A stretch of DNA of 64,000 bases from Macquaria australasica (lineage: Eukaryota; Chordata; Actinopteri; Centrarchiformes; Percichthyidae): assembly GCA_005408345.1 (NCBI GenBank), contig SEMN01000012.1:1240001-1304000 (forward strand). Direction: 5' to 3'. Under the pieces are notes generated by a model that saw only the letters and a program-made list of their open reading frames with translations, had not been told where the DNA came from and ran no database searches. The position numbers were made by a program, and so were the translations under genes. The stretch's first letter is position 1, and the number at the start of each line of letters is the position of its first letter. Positions 38,220 to 51,299 of the stretch are shown one piece after another.

Positions 38220-38510
38220 AGTTTCTTTCTTGCTATTTCTTCTTCGCATTTCTGGTCAATGTTTGTGTGTAGCAGTTTTTTCAACTATGCAGTCTCACAG
38301 CATGTCTGCAGAGGCTAATGTAGGTGGGGAACACCTACCGTCCATTAGCCTAGTTCCAGACCTCTGAATCACTGCCCACATCTCTTGATTTGTTAAGAGA
38401 GATCTGGCGTCGTACCCAGTGACAGCTATTTCTGCCAGCTGGAGAAACAGTCAACCAAGGAGAGCTTTGCTGGCGGGATTGCTAATACTAATACTACTTA
38501 GATGCCCTTG
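38220..38510. repeat. Possible interspersed repeat
   Basis: Sequence from TTTCTTTCTTGCTATTTCTT through GGTCAATGTTTGTGTGTAGC to CCAGACCTCTGAATCACTGC and AGAGATCTGGCGTCG resembles a fish repeat as I recall it. No inverted ends are seen, so the call is weak. Confidence 0.3.
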
Positions 38511-40079
38511 CTAAGAGGAAGAAGCTAGTCAGCAGCGCTAATCAGAGCTGTGGAAAATTCTAAACATTTTTGTTGCAATTGGGAATGAAAAAGACACATC
38601 ATATTTCCTAAATACATCTAACATTGGTCCAGAATCTGAAAGTAAACTGGTTTAAAATGTTTTATCAGGTCTCGGCAAGGCGTGATATGTAGCTTCTGCT
38701 TAACGCTTAGCTTTCATATGTGCACGCAACATTTTTTTAGCTTGATAACTGGATGTTTCTTACCGAGCCATATTTCGGAGTTGGAGTTGATTTCTCTTCT
38801 TACGTTTTTATATACAGAGGTTTGTACCTTTTTTTGGCTTTTTATTAAATAACCAGATGTTTTGTTAAGGAGTTGAACATCTGAGTTTCACACTGAAGTG
38901 CTCCAACATTGAACCGTAGATGCCAAAAATCACCTCAGCATATGATAAACACAAAGATGATTCTGCATAATAAGGATAAGGAGCATTATGTGGTATGCAG
39001 TTTTGACAGCAAGTGTACGATTGATTTCTTTCAGTCTCACTTCAGGAGAGCAGCAGTCATTCCCCTAACTGACTAGTCCAAATATTAGTGAAGAGAGGGT
39101 ATGTCTGCTGTCCTTTTTATTGGGCACTGTGGATATATATAGATAACACACACAGAGGCTAAAGAAAAGAGGATGGATGGGAAGATTGAAGAGAAGTGAG
39201 GTGGAGTTAAAAGGATTAAGGTCAGAGGGGAAGATTATGCTCAAATTGATGGCTTGAATTAAAGGGTTAAGGTGGGAATTACTGAGTAAATGATGTGAGT
39301 AAATGATGGGTGAGAGCTGATATAATTTATGAACATATTAAATGAAGGCCTTTATTACTGTTATTTGATCTAAATTTAAGAAAAAACTAATTTTTATTAT
39401 TTTTTTTCCAAAACGAGTGGTTCAAAGAGGATGACAGGGTGATTCCAGAATGAGGAGGATATTCAATCTTGATGGGGCAAAGGTTTTTAGGGTCAGCAGG
39501 GTTGAGGAATATGACAGGTTCTGAAGATCCAGATAGAATATGAAAAAGCAATAGGTTCAAAAATGGGTAGGAGGACTTTTGCTCAGAGAGACAAACGTGG
39601 CCGATTCAAGATGAAGGTTAAAAGGTCTGTAGGAGGCCAGGAGCAGGTCAATGGGAGGGCCAAAGGTCTCTCTCTCTCTCAGTGGGTGAATTGCCTTTTG
39701 CTTCAGAGGTCTATTAAATCTTGCTCTCATCTCAAAACTAGTAATCCTGCCAAGCGACTGGAACCCTTCAATCACTCCATATCTGCAAGATCTCTCTGCA
39801 ACAGCCTCATGATAGGAGTCGGCTTGGAGGGATTTCTGTTTTGCAGGAAACTTGTTGTTTGTGTTGGGCTACAGAGATTTTCATTCCAGTCCTTATTATG
39901 AAATGGGTGTCAGGATTGCTAATTAAAAATGAGTGTATAAAATCATAGCACATGTTGGATTTCAGTATTTGTTCATGACACTCGAAAGACAAAATACAAT
40001 AGCAGGACAATAGGTCAGGTATCCTCATTTGTTACCACTTTTTTCATTTTCTAGAGGTAATTTGTAAAAGCAAAATTGT
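38511..40079. other. Non-coding DNA, nothing assigned
   Basis: AT-rich and purine-rich unique sequence. The opposing frames at 39557-39901 (72 and 112 codons) cover the same bases and neither resembles a known protein. Confidence 0.5.
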
Positions 40080-40625
40080 ATGTCTACCGCCATGCTAGTG
40101 GCTCTGTGAAGCTGTAGCCAGGCACAGCTGAGCTTAGAGCTAAATGTTTAGCAAGTATAATATTTTGCAAGTTCACCATGTTGGTTTAGCATGTTAGCAT
40201 GCTGACATCTGCTAATTAGTGTAATTGTGTACTAATTAGCAAGTATAAGTGAGGCTGATGGGAGTTTCATTCATTTTTCAGATATTTGGTCATAAACTAG
40301 TTTTAGACAAACAGAAATTTTCACCTGAAGATGGTGCTAGACGTAAGGTCAGGGGGTCAAAGTTTATCAAAGTCAAAGTTTATCCTGTGTGTGTTAAATT
40401 TCAGGGCAATTCATCCAATAGCATGCAGATAAAAAGCCAAAATGACAACCTTATGGTGTTGCTAGATGAAAAGTCAGGGAATTACTAAAGTCAGTTCATC
40501 TGTGTACAGATTCATCCTCTTGGTACCATGAATGTCTGTACAAAATTTAATGGCAATAGTTATCGAGATATTTCAGTCTGGACCAAAGTTGTGGCCCAAC
40601 TGACAGACCAACATTGCCATCCCAT
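40080..40625 (+). mobile_element. CATGAATGTCTGTAC repeat, plus strand, MITE-like
   Basis: Starts GTCTACCGCCATGCTAGTGG with a GTGAAGCTGTAG block. It then has the GCATGTTAGCATGCTGACAT centre, GGTGCTAGACGTAAGGTCAG, the core ACCATGAATGTCTGTACAAA with ATGGCAATAGTTATCGAGAT, and ATTTCAGTCTGGACCAAAGT. It ends near ACATTGCCATCCC. Intact members close in GAGCCATGCCGCTAG, which mirrors the left GCCATGCTAGTGGCTC, suggesting terminal inverted repeats. This copy has lost that right end. Non-coding. The family is abundant in percomorph genomes; the transposon class is inferred. Confidence 0.75.
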
Positions 40626-43103
40626 CATGCTTAAAAAGCAGAAGTGATTGAGACCAGTGTTTTTGAACTCAACAGCTCTTCTTGTCTTTAGTGGGAAGAA
40701 ATGAAGCCATCCCCTGACAATTAGTCAAATCTGGTAGCACTCCACTGATGCAAGAGGCCTACGCTAAGAGACAGCAAGCAATGTGATGACCATTTCATGT
40801 TTAATTGTGCATACATGATACATAAGGCTCACGCTGATGTAAGGAAAAGGACCCCATCTAAAGTCCCTCTAATATCCTCCCCGACAATAATTACTGGCCA
40901 TTTCTTGAGCTGTGGAGGATATGGAGAAGTATGTTGAGTGTGTGCCTGCCACAAGGTATAGGTCTAATTACAGCCTCCCTTTGGTGGAGAGCTCATCGTG
41001 GAAATGTAATGCAGCAGGCAGGCAGATGGAATTACTGTAAATGGTGCATTTAGAGAGTTTGAGTGTTGCCATGAACAGCCCTAACTGACACTGATGAATG
41101 CCCAGCTGTACCTTCTTTAATAAAAATGACAGTTCCACCACAGAGTGGTCATTTTCACTGACAAATTATTGGATTTATCTGCAGCTACACCCCATTCAGT
41201 TTGGCAATTTGCAACCTTAAATGCAAATCAGCTTGTGTTTGTTGCATCTTTCAGTAAAAGTGCTAGTATGATTCTTATGGCTTGTGAGTTGAGGGTATTC
41301 ATGTGTTCAACAGGCCAAATCGCAGGGCTTTACTGGCAACAAATTGACCATTATTTGTACTGGTTTGGCAGAGCCATGTTCCTTATGCTGCAGAGACCAC
41401 GGGAAACATTGTACATTAGTTATGAAATGGCCACATTTTGTCTTTATACTAATATAACTTACAATACTAGCTTACTGTATGCACTGCAACTTACACCACT
41501 GAATCCCAACTAGGGAACGTTTGTAGTTGCCAAGGGTTACATGGAGTAACTCAGCTAATTTAATTATAAAACTAGGAATTAAAAAAATAGAAGAAAATTC
41601 ATCCATACATTTGTATTAAGGAGGAAAATATGGTCTATTTTCACAATGACCAGTAAACTACCAGCTACTGTATAATATGTCCAACTGCACAGGACACACC
41701 AGCAACCAGAGTTAGTTTTAATGCCTTACCACATGCTGTGATTGAGAGTGTGTAAGTCAGCAACTGAGCAGAGAGGTCAAAATAGACAGCTAAAAGTAAT
41801 AGGTAAATGGTTGAAAAATCCAGCTTCTGGCATTTGTAGTAGTACAAATGCAAACTTGACCAGAGCTCCTGGAAAAAAAGGGAGAAAAAAAGAGACCTAA
41901 CCAAACATTGGCAATTCCAAGATCATTTAATTTGTTACAATATCACTTTTATATAAATTAATGGCATTACAAATATCCTGTTTAAAATCTGTTCAAATAA
42001 ACACTTCAGGAGCGTGGTAGGTGGTGTTGATGAAGGTGTACTTAAGCTTATCAGATAGGGTTTGGACAAGGGGCTTACACAAGTAGGCCACTTTAGAATA
42101 GAAACAAAGGGTCACTTCACCCAAGTGAAAAAAACAACAAAAACCTCTAGGTATCTAACCATGCACATCGTTTTTATGGGGTTTATAATAATAGACTAAT
42201 CCCAGTTTGGCAGGCTGAACATGCGTGATGTAAATTTTCAGTGTGTGGCTCCACAAGTATTCGAGGTTAAACCCATACAGCCCTGTAAGACGTGACTTTA
42301 GGGAAACTCAGACACACCGTGCCTCATGAAATTACATGTCTGTTTTGTTAGATAGTTATGAAAAGAACAAACATCAGTTCTTTGTTGCACAGGAGTGATG
42401 CACTCCTAGCATAAAACACTCATCAAATGAAAATATAGCTAAACCTCAAGGAATATAATGTTCTAATATAATATCAAACCTGAGAAAGAGGAGGAAGCTA
42501 ATCTACAGTATTGCTCACAAATTAAATGTTCGAAAGCAAATATTACTCCCTGCTCTCTATAGAGATTCATCAGAACAGGCAAATACAGATGCTCTGGAAC
42601 AGTTTTGCCTGGAGTGTGGAAAGTAAGACAGAGATTAGCCTTAATTATAATTCCTGTCTCATAACCTCCTAGTTTTCATTTTCCAGCCTTTAGTTTTTGA
42701 TGTTTCATGCTTAACTTGTTACTCACGTCACCAAACCCAAATAATCCAGTCTGATAGAAATCAACACCCTAACAACCACAACATCTGCACGTATCAATAA
42801 CTTTGCTGTGTCGACGAGAGAAAAATCTACATGATTTTGTGCACACACACGCTCATGTTAGTGTGCGTTCACGTTCAGGTTTCAGGTGATGGATCCAGGG
42901 GGTCTTCATGAATTAAGTCACCTTTAGTTTGCGGTTGCACATCCGTGACTTAATTCACATTGTGCACAGTCAACTCATTAGAAATGCACAGCCATTCGCT
43001 TACCTAATTAGTTCACTAAGTTCCTTCATAAAGAGCTATCGATCCTCATCCCTGCTGGGAATGAATCAGGGTTGTTTGAATATCGCTCTGTTTCCTCATG
43101 AGC

Positions 43104-43105
<2 letters not shown>
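40626..43105. other. Non-coding DNA, nothing assigned
   Basis: Unique AT-rich sequence. A 122-codon plus-strand frame (41145-41513) shows no domain. The block around 42610-42720 includes TTAATTATAATTCC and looks like generic AT-rich non-coding DNA. Confidence 0.5.

Positions 43106-43170
<65 letters not shown>
43106..43170. repeat. (CA)32 microsatellite
   Basis: A pure CA dinucleotide run of about 65 bases, the longest uninterrupted CA tract in the window. A 103-codon frame reads through it as Thr-His repeats, which is not evidence of coding. Confidence 0.97.
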
Positions 43171-43173
<3 letters not shown>

Positions 43174-43847
43174 CAAGTTCAATCACAGTGTCCTATATCG
43201 TCAATCTTTTACTTTCACCCTTAATCGCATACAAACCTAGATGAAATATGAATATTGTCTCCTGAAAGCCTCCACTGCACACATACAATCTGATTTACCA
43301 GCTTTGTTACAATGGTGTGTGTGTGTGTGTGTGGTGGAGGGGGTCTTCATTATTTTCTCTACCTGTGTGATCCCATTTGTTGTGAGCGTGATCAAAGGGA
43401 GACTCATCTGTGCAGGGGAGAGAAAATGGTGGAGAGCCTGATCAGCGAGCCTGCACTGTAATCTTTTGTGAACGCAGCCTCAGCACTATCCCTCTCTCTA
43501 AGTCTCTCTCTCTGTCTTTCTCTCTGTCTCCCCAATGGGGCTGCTCGCTAACCCACAGTCATGTGGCTCAGAGCGGAGGAGGACGGCACAATAAGTGAAA
43601 AGAGGGGATGTGTAGAGAGAGGAGGGGAGGCATCTTCTGTTATCACTCCCACCACCAACACCTCCTTCTTTTCTCTTTGCAGTGTCCGTCTGTCATCATC
43701 ATCTTTATTGTTTGTTTATGTGCTTTCTTGGCTGTTATCGCTCCTTCTCCTGTTGAAATACTCCCCCTCTCCATCATATACCTCTCTCTATCTCATCTTC
43801 AGACCGTACTCCCCTCAGTCTCCCTCCCTTCCTGCTACTGATTGCAG
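43171..43847. other. Non-coding DNA with (GT)10 and pyrimidine-rich tracts
   Basis: A GT run lies at 43314-43333. From about 43490 to 43850 the plus strand is C/T-rich with few purines, which removes stop codons and creates overlapping frames of 62-167 codons. Ser/Leu/Pro-rich translations and the lack of any domain argue against coding. Confidence 0.55.
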
Positions 43848-43925
43848 ATTCAAGTTTTATTTATATAGCCCAATATCACAAATCACAACACCCTCTGTCC
43901 TCAGACCGAGGATTCCCGGCATACA
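43848..43925 (+). repeat. Interspersed repeat fragment (TTATATAGCCCAATATCACA)
   Basis: CAAGTTTTATTTATATAGCC then CAATATCACAAATCACAA and ACACCCTCTGTCCTCAGACC follow a very common fish repeat, with the middle part deleted. The copy is short and decayed. Confidence 0.55.
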
Positions 43926-46439
43926 GGAAGAGAGTGAGGTAGAATCAAACAACAACAACAAGGCCCACACTCAGCCCCTAATCTCTCCATCCACCCCTGC
44001 TTGGGCTTACTCCCTCGCGCTCTTTCTTTTTTCTGTCCTAAGTGGAAAGATTTGTGGCTATTAAACATGGATGACTTGATGGATGGTGCTACTGTTGCTC
44101 AGTGCTGTCCTTGATACATTATCAATCACATCAATATATTTTTAGCCTTTTCATCATGAAACCCTCTAAAACAGGCGTTTTCAAGGTCTAACACTGTTGT
44201 TTTGGAAGTACAGTTCCCATGGTGCTTTGGGGGGTGTAAACAGGAAATAATGTTGCCATGGAGTCAGTGAGTTAGCTGCTGGCTACAACTTTTACAGACT
44301 GTCTTTAGCCTATATTTGTTTACATTCTTGCAACTGGCACCATCAAGAGTATGCCAAATTAGCTATTAGCAGTTCCTGTTTGCAATGTGAATCCAAAAAT
44401 ACGTGTATGATACATGCAAAAATCTGTGTTCTGATTTGAGTATGACGCTAAAGGGTTTTAAAGTACCTTAACTGCTTCCATGAGCTCTGTGTCACAGCCA
44501 GTGCTGCGGCTTCAGCTGCTGACCATGTTGGTGGGCGGGCCAAATCTACAACAGCTAACTTCCAGTTGTTTCACACCACCGCCATGCACCTGTCTCTTTC
44601 ACTTCACACAGTATATCTTTGTCTCGCGTCTCCCTCCGCGCCCTCCCCCCTTTCAACGCTCCCATGCTCTAAAACAACATTTGCGCGCACCATGAGATAT
44701 AGATACAAAACCAGACATATGGTTGAGATCTCCAATGAGAAAAAACCCGCTGGAGAGCAACATAAACAAAAATAATGTGAATGCAGAGGCACTGGAGACG
44801 TGGAGTGCCGACTCAGCGCAGCCTTGTTTAATTACTGTTCACCTGGGCCAAAGGCCTAATGGAAGACTTGGCTGCGGGCCCAGACAAACAACGTTCCACT
44901 TGGCCTCAACTGCTAGAAATTCTTGGGTCTGACTCATGCGGGCTTGTTGGCGTCGTCGGCCCACAAACTGCAGAGACAAACTGCAAAGACAGGCGACGAC
45001 AAGGGAATTCTCACTAACGACGTATCTGCACAGGTTCAAGAGCCGACCACAATGGTGGAATTATAAATTGAAATGCCACAGAATATGAGGGTGCTGAAAA
45101 ATTGATAAAAATGCACTGCTGAAATGAGATGGCCCATATGTGGTATTTATTTTCATATAGGTGTGTCTTATCTCGATGTGAACAGCCTTAAAATACAATT
45201 ACATGAGCAATAATTGAAACACGTTTCTTAAAAGTTGTTTGTGCATGTGTAAACATGGTGCCAATTTAATAAAATTGGTATTCCTAACGTGTTCAATATC
45301 TCAATGTCTAGATATGATGGTATTGACAATGCCTGTTTGTGTTTGCCTGTGTGAGCATACAGGCCGGGGCAGTTAGAAAGCTTCCAAGAGCCAGGTGTAA
45401 TACATTGGCCACGTGACAGATATGGAACAGTGTCAGCATTATAGTCTCTCATTTAGACCCTGTCCCATTGATTTGCCCCACTAAAGTCTTGATTGAAATT
45501 ACAGGGAAGACAGCTCCAGTAAAATACTCAATAGCTGGGCTCCCATAAATTACACAGAATAGAGATTGCAAAGGGAAAAGGGTGCTGATAATTTTGCAGC
45601 CTGAATTGACTGTAACTTGTCTGTTAGGATGGGAGCCATTAATCTGTAATGTTCAGTGCATGATCACATTCAATAAGGTAAAGGAGAATTTTAAGACGTT
45701 TCATGTATGCAATGCTAAGAATCAGTTCTGAGACAACTAAAAATGTAGTATAACATGGGGGACAGTGTTTTTCTTTGTGGGTAAACTGTAATCAGCAGGT
45801 AGCATTTGAATGTTTTGTGCTTCAATGAATTTGAATTGATTCAAGCTTGAAGCAGATAGTTAACTTTCCTACTTTGAAATCAGTTTTCTGCACTGCTTTA
45901 CTGTCTTTTACAGCCACATAGGCAAATATATATATCAATATGCTATAAATATATTGTACATATTGTCACTGTCTTATGAACACCACAAATCTCCAAAGTG
46001 TCAACTTTTCATTAGCTACATGTAAAGAAAAACTGCCATTTTCAGCTTTGTCACAACTACAATAAACTGTAAATGTTCTGTGAGTGCGGTGGTCAGTCAG
46101 TGTGGTTAGGAAACAGCACTGATGGTAGATGTTGCAGACAAAGGGAGCGAATAAGAGAGTGAAGTTTAGGCGATTTGTACTGGAGTTGCAAAATTCACAC
46201 TTAGACTTCATAACTCGTGTTAAAGTTCAGACTTGACTCGAGTAAAGCGTTTTGCCTAAAAAAAGAAAAGAAAAAAAAAAGTCATGTACAGAATGTGAAC
46301 GGAAACAATCACCTGTGATGGAATGATGGTCATTTCTTTCAACCGTTAGAGAAAGAGAGGTCTTTAAATGGTGTCTGTTCAACAGGAGGGAAGTTACACT
46401 TCCTGTGGTACTTGTCTAAAAGAGAGAGAAATGTTGTCT
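43926..46439. other. Non-coding DNA, nothing assigned
   Basis: No gene is seen. The sequence AGTACAGTTCCCATGGTGCT at 44207-44226 resembles the ACTACAATTCCCA (ZNF143/THAP11) site, and the block around it (about 44150-44470) may be an unclassified repeat. Opposing short frames at 44480-45039 have no domains. Confidence 0.5.
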
Positions 46440-46600
46440 TTTTGTCTCTGTGTCTGTACTCTCTTTCTCCCTTCATTTTTCTCGCTTGCTCACTCTTGTC
46501 ACTGTGTCTCTGCCTCTCGCTCCTTCTCGCTCTGCCTCACGTCCCTTCATTTCTACATCCATACCCATCATTTCCATCTCTCATTTTTCCAGATTTTGCT
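46440..46600. repeat. Pyrimidine-rich low-complexity tract
   Basis: About 160 bases dominated by C and T on the plus strand (TCTCTGCCTCTCGCTCCTTC and similar). This composition explains why three frames are open here, including the 225-codon frame at 46368-47045, the longest in the window. The translation is Phe/Ser/Leu/His-rich without a domain. Confidence 0.75.
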
Positions 46601-46764
46601 TACTCACCTTCCACCTGTTGGCCCAGCAAATTCCCCTGCAACTGCGAAAATTTGTCAGAAATCACTTTTCTTTTTTATATATTTCTTCTACTGCTTTTCT
46701 GCTATCAGTAGTTTAAATGGCAAGTGTGCTGGATGGAATAGACTCTTTATAATATTAACTGAAC

Positions 46765-46830
46765 CTCAGGAGTTACATTTTAGGCATTTAACTGATGCTT
46801 TTATCCACAACAATTTGCAATCAGCAGGCA
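46765..46830 (+). repeat. Short repeat fragment (GCATTTAACTGATGCTTTTATCC)
   Basis: ACATTTTAGGCATTTAACTG then ATGCTTTTATCCACAACAAT and TTGCAATCAG closely follow a motif scattered through fish genomes (GCATTTAGCAGACGCTTTTA then TCCAAAGCGACTTACA). Only this conserved piece is recognisable. Confidence 0.55.
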
Positions 46831-49800
46831 AGAAAGAGTCGGCTGACTTTGACTGGTCACAGATTTCATGGAAATGGATAATTTGGGAATTGTTTTTCTT
46901 GCACAAAGTGACAAATTATGTTCAAGTTTTGAATAAAATCTGTTTTACTGCCCGGAGCAACGGTACCATATGTTCACACTATCTGAAGAACTCGAAAAGA
47001 TGGGAAATAAGATTGCCATACATGCCATTGCATCAAAGAATTTGACAGAAATAACATTTTAATTTCAAGGTGGATTTAGAAGTGATGAGATGAGAGATGA
47101 TGTACCCTTGACTTCCATTAAACAAATTATGCATTAAAAAAGAAAAAGAAAATTAACAACACTAAATATGACCCATGCACTTCTACTGTGAGCTGTATAT
47201 AAACTAACCCCAGTGGAAATCATTGCCAAATGCATTCACTTGTTGTCCATTATCCCCCAATACATTCAATGCGATGTTGAACTGATTAATACACAATGTT
47301 ACATAAATATTTGGATGTCATATTGCCACAGACTTATTCATCCTATCTGTGTCTGCTAACACAATCCATTTCGGTCTTGTTCCAATTGCTTTTGGCACGG
47401 GGCGCCACGGAAAACCAGATTATCAAGTTCACAACACACTTTTCCTAATACAATATGCAGTGAAAATCAAGTCCATCTCCAGCCTGGAAGTTCAGTGCCG
47501 TCGCCTCGCTTTTTGCAGTTTGTTGGTCACTTGACGGAGTGATGTAAATATTCTGTGACACCCTGTTAACAACAAAAAGTGTACATACAGAAACTGCCAT
47601 CACATGTACATGTAATTTTAAAATATGAGTCCTAGACATGCGTGTGTGTGTCTGGTTTGTAGTGACACTGTTTGCTCTCTGTTTGAATGCCGTCAATAGC
47701 GTGTTTGTGCTCTGTCAAAATAATTCTGCTTCTTTTTTCTTTCATGTACAATCCACAGTATGTTTCCTGAATTTCTGTTTCCATGCCATCATGTACACCG
47801 TTGCCATTGATTGACTATCCCTTTTCCATTCACTCAAGCTTAAAGGCATAATCCTTAAAATTCTTATGAAAACAAAACCCATTTTTTGATTCTGCAATAG
47901 TCATTCAATGTATTTATGTTCAGTAATTACCTCTCTATATAGTAGTTTTTATTGTTAGTGGCAGAGTCCGACATTCCCGCAAATTGCATTCAAACTAGTA
48001 CCCTGCATGTGTTAATCGCTACAATCATAGCCACATGTGCTTTTACATGTCGGCTACATTAGATACATTTTACATTTAGTTGTTACCCCTTTCTATTGCA
48101 CATTGGTTGTGGCCTAAGTTTGCAGTGTTCTCAAGGTCAAATGAAGAGTGGAGCCATTGTGAGTGGCTCCTATTGACTTCCATGCTGCGGAACGAAGGGT
48201 TAAGTGTACTACTGTAGTGTAGTAGGTTGGCAGGAAAGTGAGAGATGTGATGGGTGCTATAAGTGCACGAGCTGCCAGATGGTGCTCACAGAAGCGTGAT
48301 CATTTGACATTTTTTCACCAAAGGGCTCTGGGGGGGGTGGAGCGAGCAGGCAGAGAGGTAGAGAAGTGAGTGACGGAGGAATGGCTGCACAGATACCCTC
48401 TTGTACCGATGCTAGATCTCCTTTTTTTCTTTATTTTCTAATTTTTTACTTAACTTGCATTCTTTCTCCAACCACTTAGCCAGCGCAATCTTTCATTTTA
48501 GTTTAGTTTAGTTTAGTTGGGACAACATTTGATGCATTCATGTTGGAAAGTGTCACAGCAATACCATCCATCCTGTCTGATATCTGGCCTCCTGTTTCAT
48601 GTCTGAATCAAAGCTAATTGGCTTGGCTGGCATCGTTTACATGTTGTTCTCAAGCTGTGCCAACAGGGCAAGTAAATCTCATCTGGTACACAATCGGTGA
48701 ACACTTTGAAGCTACAGCCATGACTGCATGTTCTGCATGCGTGTGTTTATGCGTGCGTGTGCCCATTTGCTATGAGCGTGCCTTTGCACATGTGAGTAAG
48801 CACCTGAGTGCGATCTTTGCGTTGGTGTGGCCACAGAGCTGCTTTATTGGTGTACTCATTTGAGCTTTGTGACTAGAGGCGCACCTGCTTGGGAGACTCA
48901 TCGCTCTGAACAATAATACTGGCGGCCATGTTTACCCTTGGGCGACACATTGCTTACTTGGGTGGCAATTTCCATTCAGATTCCCAGTGTTCTCAGGTGA
49001 AAAATACAGCAAATTCTAGAAATAAACCATTTCCTAAATGTGATATTTCCTTCAGTGGAAACTGAACACAAAATCTCTTGTTTTGCTGTGTAAAAAATGT
49101 ATGATCATTCATTGAACCATTCAAGCATGGGAAGTGTATGCATGTTATATATGTGAGGAAATTGAGTTTTCTTCAGTGTTACAAGAAGTATTTCATCCTA
49201 AAGACATTATCGTGCTGTACAAAGAAAACTCTAATAGATGCACTATACTATTTTGTACTAACAAAAGAATACATTTTGAATTTAACTGGAAATGCAAATG
49301 AATTGACCTACACACTGTAATAAGCAATGCACGCTGTAATTACAGATCTGGGGCAGCATTACACAGTGGCATTCAATGCAGTCTTTCTGTGAGAAAAAGA
49401 GCAGTGATGAACAGAATCTTGAGTGTACCGCGGGAAAAAAAAGGAGTGCATTTCTTGCTCACGGCTCCACTCACATCCTCTCATCCAATTATCATTAATG
49501 TATGCCTTATGGTTAATCAGCTACAAAGCTCCCTATACCCTCCTTAAGCTATTTCATTCATTTTTTGCCCCTTTTTCTTATCCTCTCCATGGCCTTAAGT
49601 AGAAGGAAGAGGTCAGGGTCTAGAAAAGCAATTCTCCTCTGGCTATAATTAGTGCCGTGTAATAAGCAGCAACAAAGGCCAGGAAAATAACTTGACAACA
49701 ACCATGGGAGAGATGGTGCTGATGGTCGAACACAAATTACCAGTTATTAAAAACAACATGCAATAATGCTGTCATTACTGTGAAAACATTTTCCGCACAT

Positions 49801-49859
49801 CCATCTGCTGGGAAAGAAAATGGAACAATGAGAGGATATATCCTTTGAAAAGTGATTAT
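46831..49859. other. Non-coding DNA with a (TTTAG)n tract
   Basis: A short TTTAG pentanucleotide run lies at 48497-48518. No gene, RNA or larger repeat is recognised. Frames of 60-83 codons are unremarkable. Confidence 0.5.
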
Positions 49860-50130
49860 AAATTGACTTGAGGGAGAGTGGCAAAAATGGGAAGGAGGGA
49901 CGGTGCAGCACACCCTTGTGTTTTATAATTCTTTTCCGAGGAGATTGCAGACGCTCGCAAGTAATTCCACTTGACGGAACAAGGGGCCCTTTTTGGAAGC
50001 AATTGGGAAGAGAACCAAAGTCTTATTCAGGGAAGTTAATCCCCATTAATGGGTTTGTTTAAATTCAATAAAAAAGGAGAATATGCACAGAATGAATTAT
50101 GAAAAACGATTAATGAATGCTCCAGCAAGT
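49860..50130. promoter_or_regulatory. Candidate conserved non-coding element
   Basis: Unique block with TTAATCCCCATTAATGGG at about 50036-50053, combining a TAATCC (OTX/PITX-type) site with ATTAAT cores, and GATTAATGAATG further on near 50108. It has blocks such as GAGATTGCAGACGCTCGC that look constrained. No coding frame is convincing. Function is inferred from site content only. Confidence 0.25.
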
Positions 50131-50564
50131 AATCATTTTCCGGATAAATATGCACATACATATTCATTTTCTCCCCAGCCCGCACCCCCACTCCGCATCC
50201 CCAGTCCCCTTCCACCACAAAATCTGCCTTATTTTTAGCAGATCCTTACAGCGACTCCACTCTGTTGAACCACCACAGTGCAAAGTCACTGACTTTCAAG
50301 TACAACTAGATGAAAAGAAAACCTCCCTTTTTTGTTTTGTTTTAAGAGACTCTGGGAGGTGATGTCCATGTGTTTGATCGCTCGCCAAGCTGGTATGGGG
50401 GCTACTAGCCTCCATGCAGGCTTCTTGTCATAGAAGAGCCCCCCTGATAGCGCTGATGACCAGAGTGAGAGGACACCGTGGCAGGAGTGACAGGTGCGAG
50501 GACAGGGGGACACCGTCTGCCATACCAGGTGACACCTCCAAGTCTGGCAAGGCGAGCCCTGAGC

Positions 50565-50566
<2 letters not shown>
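50131..50566. other. Non-coding DNA, nothing assigned
   Basis: A mixed region with GC-richer sequence at 50400-50560. Overlapping short frames on both strands show no domains. Confidence 0.5.

Positions 50567-50602
<36 letters not shown>
50567..50602. repeat. (GA)18 microsatellite
   Basis: A pure GA dinucleotide run of about 36 bases. Translations through it give Arg-Glu repeats on the plus strand and Ser-Leu repeats on the minus strand. Confidence 0.95.
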
Positions 50603-50607
<5 letters not shown>

Positions 50608-51299
50608 TTGCCTAAAAGAGGGCCTATAGGGTGAGCTCTTACTAGACATCCTTGAGTTGTTTAGGGAGAGATTTTGAAAGGCTTAGCAGATGCCGTTGGA
50701 GTTACCTACAATGGTTTGGTTTTGGCCTTTCCGTTAAAAACTAATGGCTATTATAAATATATCTCATCTATCAGTATTGCTTAAGTTGGTTGTCAGTTGT
50801 GAAATGCCTGTAATTGCGTACTGAGGATTTACTCTAAAATGCCTAATTGCTTTCCCAAAATTTGTTTATTCTTGATGTGAAATTCAGGCTTTGTGGTAAT
50901 TAGTATGCATTACATAGCCTGTAGAAAAATAGCCTATACCACCCACACAGGATCTCTCCATTTCATTAGATTTTCTTCATATAGAAGCAGTCTTTTTTTT
51001 TCCAGGTAAATGTTTAACGTGCAATGTTTGTCCAATTCAGCATGGCATCGTCAGTGTTTACACTACATAAGGCTCGGGCTTGGCAACTGAAGGTCACAGA
51101 AAGGGGTGACAAGTGGGGAGTCATCACAGCATCTGCCTGAACAGCGGTCACTAATAAAAACACCCACATGGACACAGACATAACACAACGCAAAGCCACA
51201 AAAAATGCACTTAGATATAAACAGACACGCTCATGAGAGCACACAGAAACACACAACAGCAGCAGCAGCAACCAAGAGACATTTACAAATTGGCTTCTT
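50603..51299. other. Non-coding DNA with a short (CAG)n run
   Basis: A CAG/CAA run of about five units lies at 51255-51271. A minus-strand frame of 98 codons (51014-51310) covers it without a recognisable domain. Confidence 0.5.

Noticed and set aside
43561..44064. 167-codon plus-strand open frame
   Set aside because: It lies in a C/T-rich stretch that removes stop codons and runs into a repeat fragment at 43848-43925; the translation is Ser/Leu/Pro-rich without a domain.
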